Assembly: GCA_964625745.1 (NCBI GenBank) | Contig: CAZVCJ010000034.1 | Span: forward strand, 1-30,979 | From: CAZVCJ01 sp964625745 | GTDB taxonomy: Bacteria > Chloroflexota > Anaerolineae > VGOG01 | Length of the DNA stretch: 30,979 nucleotides | Direction: 5' to 3' | Shown: positions 22,146 through 29,881 of the stretch, piece after piece | Layout of the letters: each line of letters begins with the position of its first letter | Numbering within the stretch: position 1 is the first letter of the stretch | Translations under genes and position numbers: made by a program | The notes under the pieces: model-generated | What the model was told of the DNA's origin: nothing | Database searches by the model: none | The model's input: only the letters and a program-made list of their open reading frames with translations

Positions 22146-23381
22146 ATGGAACGGCCTCTTACTGGTGTTCGTGTTGTTGCGTTGGAACAGTATATGAGCG
22201 CGCCTTATTGCACTTTGCTGTTGGCCGATGCCGGCGCTGAGGTGATCAAAATCGAGCGGCCCGGCACGGGGGATCCGCGCCGCTCCATTCCACCCTACGC
22301 CACCGACGAGCAGGGGCGGCGCGCGGCCGGGGGCTTCATCGGCTACAACCGCAACAAGAAGAGCCTGGCCCTCAACCTTCGCGCGGAGGCAGGCCGCCAG
22401 GTTTACAGAGACCTGGTGAAGGTGTCGGACGTGGTGGTCGAGAACCTGCGCCCCGGTGCCACCGACAAGATGGGACTGGGCTACCAGCAGTTGAAGGCCA
22501 TCAATCCCCGGCTGGTCTACGCTGCCATCTCCGGCTTTGGGCGACTGGAAGGTTACACCGGTCCCTATGCCGACCGGCCTGCCTTCGACATCGTGGCCGA
22601 GGCCATGGGCGGCATCATGAACCTGGTCGGCTTCGCCGACAAGCCCCCCTCGTGGACCATCTACGGCATGGCTGACGTCTACACCGGGCAGGTCACGGCC
22701 TACGGGGTGATGCTGGCCCTCTTTATGCGGGAGCGCACCGGAGAAGGCCAGTTTGTGGACAGCGCCATGCTCGACAACATGCTGGCCTTCAACGAGCGCA
22801 TGATGGTTCTCTACTCTTTCACTGGCGAATCGCCGGAGCGGGGGCGGCTGAAGCACCTCTACCCCAGGGGCGCTTTTCGCTGCCAGGATGGCTACCTGGC
22901 CCTCAACATCCCCGACGACCTTCAATGGGGACGGCTCTGCGAGGCCATGGGGCGTGAAAATCTGAAGGATGACCCCCGCAGCGTGGACGGGACAGCTCGC
23001 GCTGCCAACGCCGATTTCCTACGCCCGATCATCGAAGACTGGCTGGCCAGCAAAACCCGTGCCCAGGCGGTGGCGCTTTTGGGAGAATATGGCGTGCCCT
23101 CCGGCCCGGTCTACACCGCCGAAGACGTCTTCGACGATCCGCACGTCGCTGCCCGCCACATGCTGGTGACGGTGGACGATCCAGTCGCCGGGCCACGCAA
23201 GTACGCTCGCAGTCCCCTTCACCTCTCCTCCGCCCCGGAGATTCCCACCGCGCCCGCCCCACGGTTGGGAGAGCACACCCGCTCCATTCTGCGGGACTTG
23301 CTGGGTTACGACCTGACTGAGATAGAGCAGCTTCGGAACCAGGGCGTGATAGAGACGTGGGAAGAGAAGGAGGAGGTGTAA
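22146..23381 (+). CDS. Class III (CaiB/BaiF) CoA-transferase
   Basis: The product has 411 residues. The N-terminus PLTGVRVVALEQYMSAPYCT and LADAGAEVIKIERPGTGDP are the CoA-binding signatures. NRNKKSLALNLRAEAGRQ and VVENLRPGATDKMGLGY follow. The catalytic aspartate is expected in GEGQFVDSAMLDNM. It moves CoA between two carboxylic acids. The start at 22146 has GGAGG about 10 nt upstream, inside an AAATTAGAAATTAGAGATCGG-style repeat (22112-22145). The frame is open further upstream but would overlap the thiolase. The stop overlaps the aminotransferase start (TAATG). A second CoA-transferase type in one cluster implies either two different acids or a shuttle. Confidence 0.93.
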   Translation: MERPLTGVRVVALEQYMSAPYCTLLLADAGAEVIKIERPGTGDPRRSIPPYATDEQGRRAAGGFIGYNRNKKSLALNLRAEAGRQVYRDLVKVSDVVVENLRPGATDKMGLGYQQLKAINPRLVYAAISGFGRLEGYTGPYADRPAFDIVAEAMGGIMNLVGFADKPPSWTIYGMADVYTGQVTAYGVMLALFMRERTGEGQFVDSAMLDNMLAFNERMMVLYSFTGESPERGRLKHLYPRGAFRCQDGYLALNIPDDLQWGRLCEAMGRENLKDDPRSVDGTARAANADFLRPIIEDWLASKTRAQAVALLGEYGVPSGPVYTAEDVFDDPHVAARHMLVTVDDPVAGPRKYARSPLHLSSAPEIPTAPAPRLGEHTRSILRDLLGYDLTEIEQLRNQGVIETWEEKEEV

Positions 23382-25008
23382 TGGCGCAACACAGCCACGT
23401 CGTCTACCGCCACATGGCTCACCCCCACCCTCTGGCTGAACGGGGGGAGGGGATCTACCTGTGGGACACCGAGGGCCGGCGCTACATAGACGCTTCCGGC
23501 GGCGCGGCCGTGGTGAACATTGGCCACGGCGTGGCAGAGGTGGTCCAGGCGATGGCCGAGCAGGCCGCCGACATCGCCTACGTCCACGGCACCATGTTCA
23601 CCACCGATGCCCTGGAGACGCACAGCGAGCAGTTGGCCGCGCTTGTGCCCATGCCAGATCCTCGCTTCTACTACATGACCAGCGGCTCCGAGGCAGTGGA
23701 GACGGCGATCAAGTTCGCCCGGCAGGTGCAAATAGCGCGGGGCGAGCCGACCCGAGAGGTGATCATCTCCCGCTGGGGCTCCTACCATGGCGCGACNNNN
23801 NNNNNNNNNNNNNNNNNNNNNNNNNNNNNNNNNNNNNNNNNNNNNNNNNNNNNNNNNNNNNNNNNNNNNNNNNNNNNNNNNNNNNNNNNNNNNNNNGCGA
23901 GCCGACCCGAGAGGTGATCATCTCCCGCTGGGGCTCCTACCATGGCGCGACGATGGGGGCGCTGGCCCTCACTGGCAGGTCGAAGATGCGCACCCCGTTC
24001 GCGCCACTCTTCCGCGACCAGCCCCACATCCCGCCTTCTTACTGCTATCGCTGTCCGTTCGAGCCCCCCCTCAATCCCCCCCTACCCTTCGACCCTGCTC
24101 AGGGCAGGCCCTGGGGGGGAAGCTCCATCGCCCTCCCTCAATCCGGGGAGGGAAGCTCCATCGGCTACGCAACCCAAAACTCGAAACTCGAAACTCGAAA
24201 CTCATACCCCACCTGCAACCTGGCCTGCGCGCAGGCGTTGGAGACGGAGATTCTCCACCAGGGGCCGGAGCGGGTGGTGGCCTTCATCGCCGAGTCGGTG
24301 AGCGGAGCGACGCTGGGAGCAGTGGCGCCGCCGGAGGGCTACTGGCCGCTGGTGCGCCAGATCTGCGACCGCTACGGCGTGCTCCTCATCGCCGACGAGG
24401 TGATGGCCGGCTTCGGGCGCACCGGGCGGTGGTTTGCGATAGAGCACTTCGACGTGCAGCCGGATGTGATCACTATGGGCAAAGGGGTCACCGGGGGATA
24501 CTTCCCCTTGTCCATCACGGCCGTTCGAGGTGCAGACGTGGAGAGGATCAGGCAGGTGCACGGTGACTTCGTACACGGCGGCACCTTCTCCCACCACGCC
24601 GTGGGCGCGGCTGCTGGACTGGCCGTGCTGCGCTATCTGCAACAGCACGACCTGGTCACGGCCTCGGCAGTCAAGGGCAAGATGCTGGGAGAGAAGCTGA
24701 GCGCGGCCCTGGGCGAGCTCCCCTGCGTGGGTGACGTGCGGGGCATCGGGCTGTTGTGGGGGGTGGAATTCGTCGCCGACCGGGTGACCCAGTCTCCCTT
24801 CCCGCCGGCAGCCCGCTTCGCCCGACAGGTAGCGAATGTGGCCTTCGACAACGGACTCATCGTCTACCCGGGCGCAGGGTGCGCCGACGGCGTGGCAGGT
24901 GATCTGGTGCTAATCGCCCCGCCGTTCATCATCACCGAGGCTCAGATGGATGAGGTGGTGAGTTTGCTGCGAGAGGCTGTTCTGGAAGTAAGTGAAACCT
25001 GCTCATAA
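23381..25008 (+). CDS. Class III PLP aminotransferase, interrupted by a false scaffold gap
   Basis: The N-terminal part (23381-23796) carries YLWDTEGRRYIDASGG, FYYMTSGSEAVETAIKFARQ and SRWGSYHGAT. The C-terminal part carries VLLIADEVMAGFGRTG (PLP aspartate), ITMGKGVTGGYFPLS (Schiff-base lysine), GTFSHHAVGAAAGLA and GIGLLWGVEFV. The 100 Ns at 23797-23896 are flanked by an identical 55-bp sequence. Collapsing Ns plus one copy (155 nt) brings both halves into one frame and gives 490 residues. It transfers an amino group, probably from an omega-amine or beta-amino acid, to a keto acid. A 48-residue insertion (24061-24204) follows YRCPF; without it the length, 442, is normal. TAATG coupling to the upstream gene. 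Confidence 0.9.
23797..23896. other. Assembly gap (100 N) flanked by 55-bp duplicate
   Basis: Bases 23742-23796 and 23897-23951 are identical (both begin GCGAGCCGACCCGAGAGGTG and end CATGGCGCGAC). Two contigs that overlap by 55 bp were therefore scaffolded apart. The true distance is minus 55, and no sequence is missing. Confidence 0.93.
24061..24204 (+). repeat. 144-bp nested repeat insertion inside the aminotransferase
   Basis: Three repeat types are stacked. First comes a GC-rich palindrome (GAGCCCCCCCTCAATCCCCC, then CCTGGGGGGGAAGC), interrupted by a REP-like CCCTTCGACCCTGCTCAGGG (24085-24104). Next is CCCTCCCTCAATCCGGGGAG with a GGAAGCTCCATCG direct repeat on both sides (~24118 and ~24152). 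Last is an A-rich CCCAAAACTCGAAACTCGAA run (24174-24193). Together they encode 48 residues (EPPLNPPLPFDPAQG to LETRNS) with no stop. They sit between YRCPF and YPTCNLACA, which adjoin in relatives apart from a few residues. Confidence 0.85.
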
Positions 25009-25023
25009 GATAGGTGTGGGGAG

Positions 25024-25098
25024 AACACGGATTGGCAGGATTGACGGATTCAGTGGCTTGGATTGAAGAGAAATCCGTGCATCCTGCACATCCGTGTT
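25024..25098 (+). repeat. 27-bp imperfect inverted repeat (AACACGGAT type)
   Basis: Arms 25024-25050 (AACACGGATTGGCAGGATTG start) and 25072-25098 (ending GCACATCCGTGTT) pair at 23 of 27 positions around a 21-nt loop. It fills the gap between aminotransferase and dehydratase. A TATAAT at 25098-25103 overlaps its right end, but no good -35 stands 16-18 nt upstream, so promoter function is doubtful. Confidence 0.75.
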
Positions 25099-25125
25099 AT
25101 AATCGACTCAGGAGGCGAATAGCCA

Positions 25126-26151
25126 ATGCAGAACATCTTGATCGCCGGTGGAGCTGGCTTCATCGGCTCTAATTTCGTGCGGTACATTCTCAACAAGTAT
25201 CCCGACTACAAGGTCGTGGCATACGACAAGCTGACCTATGCCGGGAATCTCGATAACCTGCGCGACGTAGCCGACGACCCGCGCTACACATTTGTGCGAG
25301 GGGACATCTGCGACGCGGAGAAGGTGGACGAGGTGATGCGCGAGCACGAGATTGATGCCATCGTCAACTTCGCTGCCGAGACGCACGTAGACCGCTCGCT
25401 GATGGAAGCAGGCAGTTTCATTAAGACCGATGTCTTCGGCACCTACGTCCTGCTGGAGGCAGCCAAGAAATACCAGGTCGAGCGCTACCACCAGGTCTCC
25501 ACGGACGAAGTCTACGGCCAAATACTGGAAGGCTCTTCGCTGGAGACCGACCCCCTGTTGACGCGCAGCCCCTACGCGGCGAGCAAGGCCGGGGCAGACC
25601 TCATGTGCCACGCCTACTTCGTCAGCTTCGACGTTCCGATTACCCTCACCCGAGGTTCCAACAACATCGGCCCTTACCAATATCCTGAGAAAGTGGTTCC
25701 CCTCTTCATCACCAATGCCATTGACGACATCTCGCTCCCCATCTACGGCGATGGCCGGCAGATGCGCGACTACCAGTACGTGAGTGATCACTGCGAGGGG
25801 ATAGATGTGGTGTTGCACAACGGCCAGCTTGGCGAGGTCTACAACCTGGGCACCGAGGTGGAGACCTATAACATCGTCATGACCAGGATGATCCTCAAGC
25901 TGCTGGGCAAGCCGGAGAGCCTCATCCAGCACATTACAGACAGGCCCGGCCACGACCGTCGCTATTCCCTCAACTGCGACAAGATCAAAGCTTTGGGCTG
26001 GCGCAGCCGGCACACTTTCGAACAGGCGCTGGAGAAGACGGTCGAGTGGTACGTGGATAACGAGTGGTGGTGGCGCAAGATCAAGAGCGGTGAGTATATG
26101 GAGTATTACCGCCGCCAGTATGAGGGGCGAGAGATCGCGCCGCCGTTCTAA
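25126..26151 (+). CDS. rfbB: dTDP-glucose 4,6-dehydratase
   Basis: The product has 341 residues and is an extended short-chain dehydrogenase. The NAD-binding GGAGFIGSNFVR is near the N-terminus. The catalytic Thr-Asp-Glu lies in STDEVYGQ and the Tyr/Lys pair in SPYAASKAGAD. NNIGPYQYPEKVVPLFI and DYQYVSDHCEGIDVVL are standard. It converts dTDP-glucose to dTDP-4-keto-6-deoxyglucose, the step after the thymidylyltransferase at 768-1832. The two genes are 23 kb apart here with no other sugar genes between. CAGGAGG stands 10 nt before the ATG. The family-standard D-Y-Q-Y and T-D-E motifs make the call secure. Confidence 0.95.
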   Translation: MQNILIAGGAGFIGSNFVRYILNKYPDYKVVAYDKLTYAGNLDNLRDVADDPRYTFVRGDICDAEKVDEVMREHEIDAIVNFAAETHVDRSLMEAGSFIKTDVFGTYVLLEAAKKYQVERYHQVSTDEVYGQILEGSSLETDPLLTRSPYAASKAGADLMCHAYFVSFDVPITLTRGSNNIGPYQYPEKVVPLFITNAIDDISLPIYGDGRQMRDYQYVSDHCEGIDVVLHNGQLGEVYNLGTEVETYNIVMTRMILKLLGKPESLIQHITDRPGHDRRYSLNCDKIKALGWRSRHTFEQALEKTVEWYVDNEWWWRKIKSGEYMEYYRRQYEGREIAPPF

Positions 26152-26206
26152 AAACGATGCGTTCCTGGGCTCGGTCAGAGACCTTTGCCCAACAGAGATA
26201 TCCAGG

Positions 26207-26247
26207 TTGACATCAAGCCCGATTAGGAGTACAATAGAAATCGGGCT
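26207..26247 (+). promoter_or_regulatory. Sigma-70-type promoter with overlapping operator for the toxin-antitoxin pair
   Basis: A perfect -35 TTGACA (26207-26212) is separated by exactly 17 nt from -10 TACAAT (26230-26235). An 8-bp perfect inverted repeat, AGCCCGAT (26216-26223) and ATCGGGCT (26240-26247), brackets the -10. Such a palindrome is a natural autoregulatory operator for the antitoxin or the toxin-antitoxin complex. Confidence 0.8.
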
Positions 26248-26280
26248 GTCCACTAACGAAAGCAGAGGGAGGCAGGTGCG

Positions 26281-26544
26281 ATGAAGACCATAACTATTCC
26301 TGAAACCCGGTTCGACGTTCTGCGTAGTCTGCTCGACACCCGTCCAGCGCAGTTGCTCCACGACGATCAGGTGAAGGGCTTTCTCCTTCCCCCTGAACAG
26401 TACGAGGCCGTGATCGAGCTTCTGGAAGACATCGAAGACCTGCAAGACGCGCTCCAGGCCGAGGCCGAGTATCAGGCTGGTCAGGGCCGCCCTTTTGCTG
26501 AGTACGATGCTGAACGAAAGGCCCGAACTGGTGTACGAGGTTAA
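26281..26544 (+). CDS. Phd/RelB-like antitoxin
   Basis: The product has 87 residues, rich in acidic residues in the second half. LLPPEQYEAVIELLEDIEDL is typical of Phd/YefM- and RelB-type antitoxins, whose C-terminal helix wraps the toxin. The N-terminal ~35 residues (MKTITIPETRFDVLRSLLDT) do not match a clear DNA-binding fold by eye. The gene overlaps the toxin by 38 nt. A GGGAGG ribosome site lies about 10 nt upstream of ATG. It is presumably autoregulated at the promoter/operator 26207-26247. It is expected to neutralise the RelE-type mRNA interferase encoded next. Confidence 0.82.
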   Translation: MKTITIPETRFDVLRSLLDTRPAQLLHDDQVKGFLLPPEQYEAVIELLEDIEDLQDALQAEAEYQAGQGRPFAEYDAERKARTGVRG

Positions 26545-26791
26545 GACCGCCAGCCGCCGCGTCGAACGGCAACTCGACAAGGTGGATAACGAGATCTACC
26601 CCAAAGTAGCCGAGGCCATTGAGTCCTTGGCCAATAATCCCCGCCCGTTTGGCGCCAAGAAGCTGGCAGGCAGGGTGCACCGCATCCGTGTGGGGCCCTA
26701 CCGCATCATCTACAGCATCTATGACCGCGAGAAGGAGGTGGTCATAGACAAGGTAGATCGGAGGAAGGAACGCACCTACAAGCGACTCTAG
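26507..26791 (+). CDS. RelE/ParE-family toxin
   Basis: The product has 94 residues. YEVKTASRRVERQLDKVDNE and AKKLAGRVHRIRVGPYRIIY, then KVDRRKERTYKRL, match the RelE superfamily. The central LxGxxxxRxRxGxYRxIY strand and the basic C-terminus are characteristic. RelE proteins cleave mRNA in the ribosome A site; ParE members poison gyrase. The RIRVGPYRIIYSI and terminal KxRRKERTYKRL pattern favours RelE. ATG 26507 is chosen over TTG 26495; both lie within the antitoxin gene, so translation is coupled. Confidence 0.87.
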   Translation: MLNERPELVYEVKTASRRVERQLDKVDNEIYPKVAEAIESLANNPRPFGAKKLAGRVHRIRVGPYRIIYSIYDREKEVVIDKVDRRKERTYKRL

Positions 26792-26853
26792 CTCACCGGC
26801 AGAAGCAGGGCTTTTCTCACGATCGGATTCCTCTGGTCGCCCACTGATGACAA

Positions 26854-26892
26854 GCAAAAAGGCCCTCCAGGTTTCAAGGAGGGCCTTTTTGC
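26854..26892. terminator. Bidirectional intrinsic terminator
   Basis: GCAAAAAGGCCCTCC (26854-26868) and GGAGGGCCTTTTTGC (26878-26892) pair perfectly around a 9-nt loop. The stem is GC-rich with T-tracts on each strand. It ends the plus-strand toxin-antitoxin unit and the minus-strand ArsA-family unit, whose stop lies at 26906. Confidence 0.93.
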
Positions 26893-26905
26893 TCTTTCTA
26901 GCTGG

Positions 26906-28078
26906 CTACCCTTTATCCTCCCCAAAGGTTATCACCAGCGTATCCTCATCGAACCTGGCGCTTTGGACGTCCAGGCTGGCCAGGACGCGAGGCAGGATCA
27001 GATTGCGCTTGCGGTTACCGATGTGCACGATGAGCTCGTCCCCGGAACGGGTCAGCTCCAGATCTTGTTTCTCCACGAAAGGCAGCGCTAACCTCAGGAT
27101 ATAGCGCCCGTCCTTCTTTTCCACGCTGTGAGTCTGGCCCACGAAAGCGATCTCGGTGGGATCACTTTCGCCGTAGATGCTTTCGGCCATGCGCCTGAGC
27201 ATGTCCAGCCCCACCACCTCCTGATCGAAGAGGGGCGCTTTGAGAATAGGCAGAGGCGAGAAAGCCTCCTCGATCATAAGGCCGTATTTCTCGTGGCTCT
27301 CCTTCCAGGAGTCGAAGTAGCTGTCTTGCACCCGGGCCGGGATCAGCCGATTGGAGATCACAGCATCGGTGAGGAAACCGTACAGATTGAGATAGGCGAA
27401 GGTGCGCTGCGCCTCCTTGATGACCATCTTCTCAGGATTCAGCACCAGGCGAATCGAAGCCTTCTGGGGATCGGAGAGGAGGTCGTGCATGCGGGTCAGT
27501 TGCGTGATCAGGTCGGCCACGGTGTCGAATAGCTCGTCGTCAGGGATGGGCAGGTCGGTCACCGCTCGCAGGATGGGGCGGCTGAGCTGCATCGCTTTGC
27601 GCTCAAGGGGGAATATCTTCTCCAGATACCAACGGGCCACCTCGGGGAAGGAAAGCAGTTGCAGGGTGGCACCGGTGGGGGCGCAATCCACGATGATGAC
27701 CTCGTAATCGCAGTCGTCGTGCAGGTGGACGATCTGCAGGAGACTGGCCAGCTCTTCCATGCCTGGCAAGACGACCAGCTCTTCGGCGATCAGATCATCC
27801 AGGCCCCTCCAGGCCAAGACCGTGGCGAAGTATCTCTGCATATTGCCCCAATACTTGTCCATCTGGTAGAGGACATCGAGCTCCTGGCCCCACAGGTTGG
27901 GCGCCACCGAAGTCGGCTCAGGCCCCAGAGGCAGGTCGAAGCTATCGGCCAGGCTGTGGGCCGCGTCGGTGCTGATGACGATGGTACGATAGCCCAGGTC
28001 GGCGCAGCGCAAGGCCGTGGCCGCCGCCACGCTGGTCTTGCCCACGCCGCCTTTGCCAGTGTAAAGGATAATGCGCAT
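26906..28078 (-). CDS. ArsA/GET3 (TRC40)-family ATPase with HSP20-like tail
   Basis: The product has 390 residues. The deviant Walker A GKGGVGKT is at residues 8-15. Switch I is STDAAHSLADSF and the Walker-B-like segment is VDCAPTGATLQLL. The C-terminal ~80 residues (VEKKDGRYILRLALPFVEKQ, DELIVHIGNRKRN) form the small beta-sandwich (ArsA_HSP20) found in many bacterial homologues. Arsenite pumps normally use a duplicated two-domain ArsA; this single-domain form and the absence of ars genes argue against arsenic transport. A role in membrane-protein targeting or metabolic chaperoning is possible but unproven. It is the last gene of the minus-strand group, 18 nt after the carbamoyltransferase. 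Confidence 0.88.
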   Translation of the reverse strand: MRIILYTGKGGVGKTSVAAATALRCADLGYRTIVISTDAAHSLADSFDLPLGPEPTSVAPNLWGQELDVLYQMDKYWGNMQRYFATVLAWRGLDDLIAEELVVLPGMEELASLLQIVHLHDDCDYEVIIVDCAPTGATLQLLSFPEVARWYLEKIFPLERKAMQLSRPILRAVTDLPIPDDELFDTVADLITQLTRMHDLLSDPQKASIRLVLNPEKMVIKEAQRTFAYLNLYGFLTDAVISNRLIPARVQDSYFDSWKESHEKYGLMIEEAFSPLPILKAPLFDQEVVGLDMLRRMAESIYGESDPTEIAFVGQTHSVEKKDGRYILRLALPFVEKQDLELTRSGDELIVHIGNRKRNLILPRVLASLDVQSARFDEDTLVITFGEDKG

Positions 28079-28096
28079 GGCACCTCCAGATGTGGA

Positions 28097-29107
28097 TTAG
28101 ATATTGCCCATCGTCAAAGCCATTAAAGCCTTTTGCACGTGTAAGCGATTCTCGGCCACGTCGTAGATCACGGAGCGGGGGCCGGAGGCGACCTCGTCGG
28201 TTACCTCGTGACCCCGGTCCACAGGCATGGGATGGGTGAACAGGGCGTCGTCGGTGAGAGACATCTTTGCGGCGTCGCAGATCCACTGCGGGTACTGCAA
28301 TGCCTTGTCAATTTCCTCCTGCTTGTGGAACTCGCCGCCGCGATAGGCTTGGGGGCTCATCCAGTGGCGGGAGTAGACCACGTGTGCCCCCTCGTAGCCT
28401 GAAGTCACGTCGTGGACTACCTCGAAGGTCCTGCCATTGGCGGCGCAGTTCCCTTTGGTCCACTCGATGACCTGGGGATCCAGGTCGTATCCCTCAGGAT
28501 GGGCCAGGGTCACGTCCATCCCGAAGCGAGAGCCGATGAGCAGCGCCTCCTGGACGCTGCACCAGGAGCGGGCCAGAGCGCCGTGCCCCCAGGTGACCAG
28601 CAGCTTCTTGCCTCGCACGTCGCCCAGGTGCTCAAGCCAGCCCATCACGTCGGCCAGGCCCTGGCAAGGGTGATACTTGTCGTGAGCCATGGAGATGATG
28701 GGGATGGTGGCCCAACGAGCGTATTCGCGCAACAGGTCGTCGCCCTCGCCGTAGGCCCCGATCTTGTCCTCCAGGATGCGGATGCCCAGGCCGTGGGCGT
28801 AGCGGCTCATCACCCTGGCCGCGTCCTCCACCGTCTCGCCCGCAGTCTTGGCGGTCTTGAGACGCATGGCCTTGGGCTCTAAAAACTGCGCGTGGCCGCC
28901 CAGCTCAGTAGCCGCTGCCTCGAAGCTCTGGCGGGTGCGCACCGAGGGGTTGTAGAAGAACATCAGAAAGGTCTTATGTTGGAGTATTGAGGTCCAGCGT
29001 GGCGAGAAGCGGTCGCGCTTCATTTTTACCGCCAACTCCAGTACCGCCCCCAGCTCTTCGACTGACCAGTCCTGGGTGCAGATCAGGTCTCGTCCGTAAA
29101 GGTCCAT
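28097..29107 (-). CDS. Carbamoyltransferase of AOTC/YgeW-like clade, copy 1
   Basis: The product has 336 residues. The carbamoyl-phosphate motif is NPSVRTRQSFE, and the second phosphate/carbamoyl motif is HPCQGLAD. The C-terminal half (GSRFGMDVTLAHPEGYDLDP, then GAHVVYSRHWMSP) resembles the knotted acetylornithine/YgeW-type transcarbamylases. The DxxxSMG ornithine loop of ordinary OTCase is absent. The usual HCLP is THPMP here, so substrate handling is altered even relative to copy 2. The start at 29107 has GAGGAGG about 8 nt upstream. An in-frame ATG at ~29125 (MRRKIN) is less likely. It transfers a carbamoyl group from carbamoyl phosphate to an unknown amine. Confidence 0.85.
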   Translation of the reverse strand: MDLYGRDLICTQDWSVEELGAVLELAVKMKRDRFSPRWTSILQHKTFLMFFYNPSVRTRQSFEAAATELGGHAQFLEPKAMRLKTAKTAGETVEDAARVMSRYAHGLGIRILEDKIGAYGEGDDLLREYARWATIPIISMAHDKYHPCQGLADVMGWLEHLGDVRGKKLLVTWGHGALARSWCSVQEALLIGSRFGMDVTLAHPEGYDLDPQVIEWTKGNCAANGRTFEVVHDVTSGYEGAHVVYSRHWMSPQAYRGGEFHKQEEIDKALQYPQWICDAAKMSLTDDALFTHPMPVDRGHEVTDEVASGPRSVIYDVAENRLHVQKALMALTMGNI

Positions 29108-29135
29108 GTTTATTTTCCTCCTCATCAGTGTTCGC

Positions 29136-29624
29136 TTACCCTTCGAGCGGTCCCTCTCGCCAGTCGCCGTACTGTCCCAGAAGTTCCCCGATTCCCCGGT
29201 ACTGACCGCCCAGGTAGGCCAAGGGCCGGGCCTTGGCGTAGTCAATGTGGCCCCTGTCGTCCAGGATGGCCTCGTCCAGTTGCACGGCCACGATCTCGCC
29301 CACGAAGAGGTCGTGCGTGCCGAGAGGGATGATCCTGGCCAGCTCGCACTCCAGGTTGACCGGGCACTGGGCGATGAGCGGGGTGGCGACGGCCGAGCCG
29401 GGCTGCGGGGTGAAGCCACAGGCCACCCACTTGTCCACGTCCCGTCCAGAGACCTGGCCGCAGTAGTCCACCTGGGCCACCAAATCGGCGGTGGGGATGT
29501 TGACCACGAACTCCCCCGCCTGGCGGATCAGGTCGTGGGAGTGCCGGCTGGGGCGGATGGCGATCCCGACCGCCGGCGGGTCGGAGCAGATAGTGCCCAC
29601 CCAGGCCAGGGTGATGATGTTGGC
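29136..29624 (-). CDS. Flavin reductase-like domain protein, 5' end missing in gap
   Basis: About 162 residues are visible, starting in the scaffold gap. NIITLAWVGTICSDPPAVGI, then RPSRHSHDLIRQAGEFVVNI, is the FMN-binding split-barrel flavoreductase signature. DYCGQVSGRDVDKW and LECELARIIPLGTHDLFVGE follow. Family members of ~190-200 residues reduce flavin with NAD(P)H or act as FMN-binding oxidoreductases. The N-terminal ~30 residues are in the Ns; the sequence beyond the gap does not continue the frame convincingly. The gene lies between two carbamoyltransferase genes, 28 nt before copy 1, so it is likely co-transcribed. Confidence 0.85.
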   Translation of the reverse strand, partial: ANIITLAWVGTICSDPPAVGIAIRPSRHSHDLIRQAGEFVVNIPTADLVAQVDYCGQVSGRDVDKWVACGFTPQPGSAVATPLIAQCPVNLECELARIIPLGTHDLFVGEIVAVQLDEAILDDRGHIDYAKARPLAYLGGQYRGIGELLGQYGDWREGPLEG

Positions 29625-29724
29625 NNNNNNNNNNNNNNNNNNNNNNNNNNNNNNNNNNNNNNNNNNNNNNNNNNNNNNNNNNNNNNNNNNNNNNNNNNNN
29701 NNNNNNNNNNNNNNNNNNNNNNNN
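29625..29724. other. Assembly gap (100 N)
   Basis: Unlike the gap at 23797, the sequences on the two sides do not overlap, so real sequence of unknown length is missing, including the start of the flavin reductase gene. The adjacent GC-rich repeat (29755-29880) probably caused the assembly break. Confidence 0.85.
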
Positions 29725-29754
29725 CGATGATCCACCCAGATCACGTACCTGTCG

Positions 29755-29880
29755 CACAGGCCCCCAGCCCCTCCCCGCCCCCCCTTGGCCCCCCCAACTC
29801 TGGGGGGGAAGCAGGGGAGGAAAGCCCAGTTCCCCCCTCGCCCAGGGTTGGGAGAGGGGGGTTAGGGGGGAGAGGGCCAT
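29755..29880 (-). repeat. Inverted copy of the GC-rich palindromic element
   Basis: Read on the minus strand this is GGCCCTCTCCCCCCTAACCC, then CTCTCCCAACCCTGGGCGAG, then CCCCAGAGTTGGGG, then GGGGCGGGGAGGGGCTGGGG. It matches the element at 18757-18875 along its length with a few differences. It begins one base beyond the stop codon of carbamoyltransferase copy 2. Confidence 0.85.
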
Positions 29881-29881
29881 C

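Noticed and set aside
25098..25103. TATAAT as a promoter for the dehydratase gene
   Set aside because: Good -10 match, but no acceptable -35 at proper spacing and it lies in a dispersed repeat arm.
26906..28078. Arsenite resistance locus
   Set aside because: Single-domain ArsA family member without arsB, arsR or arsC nearby.
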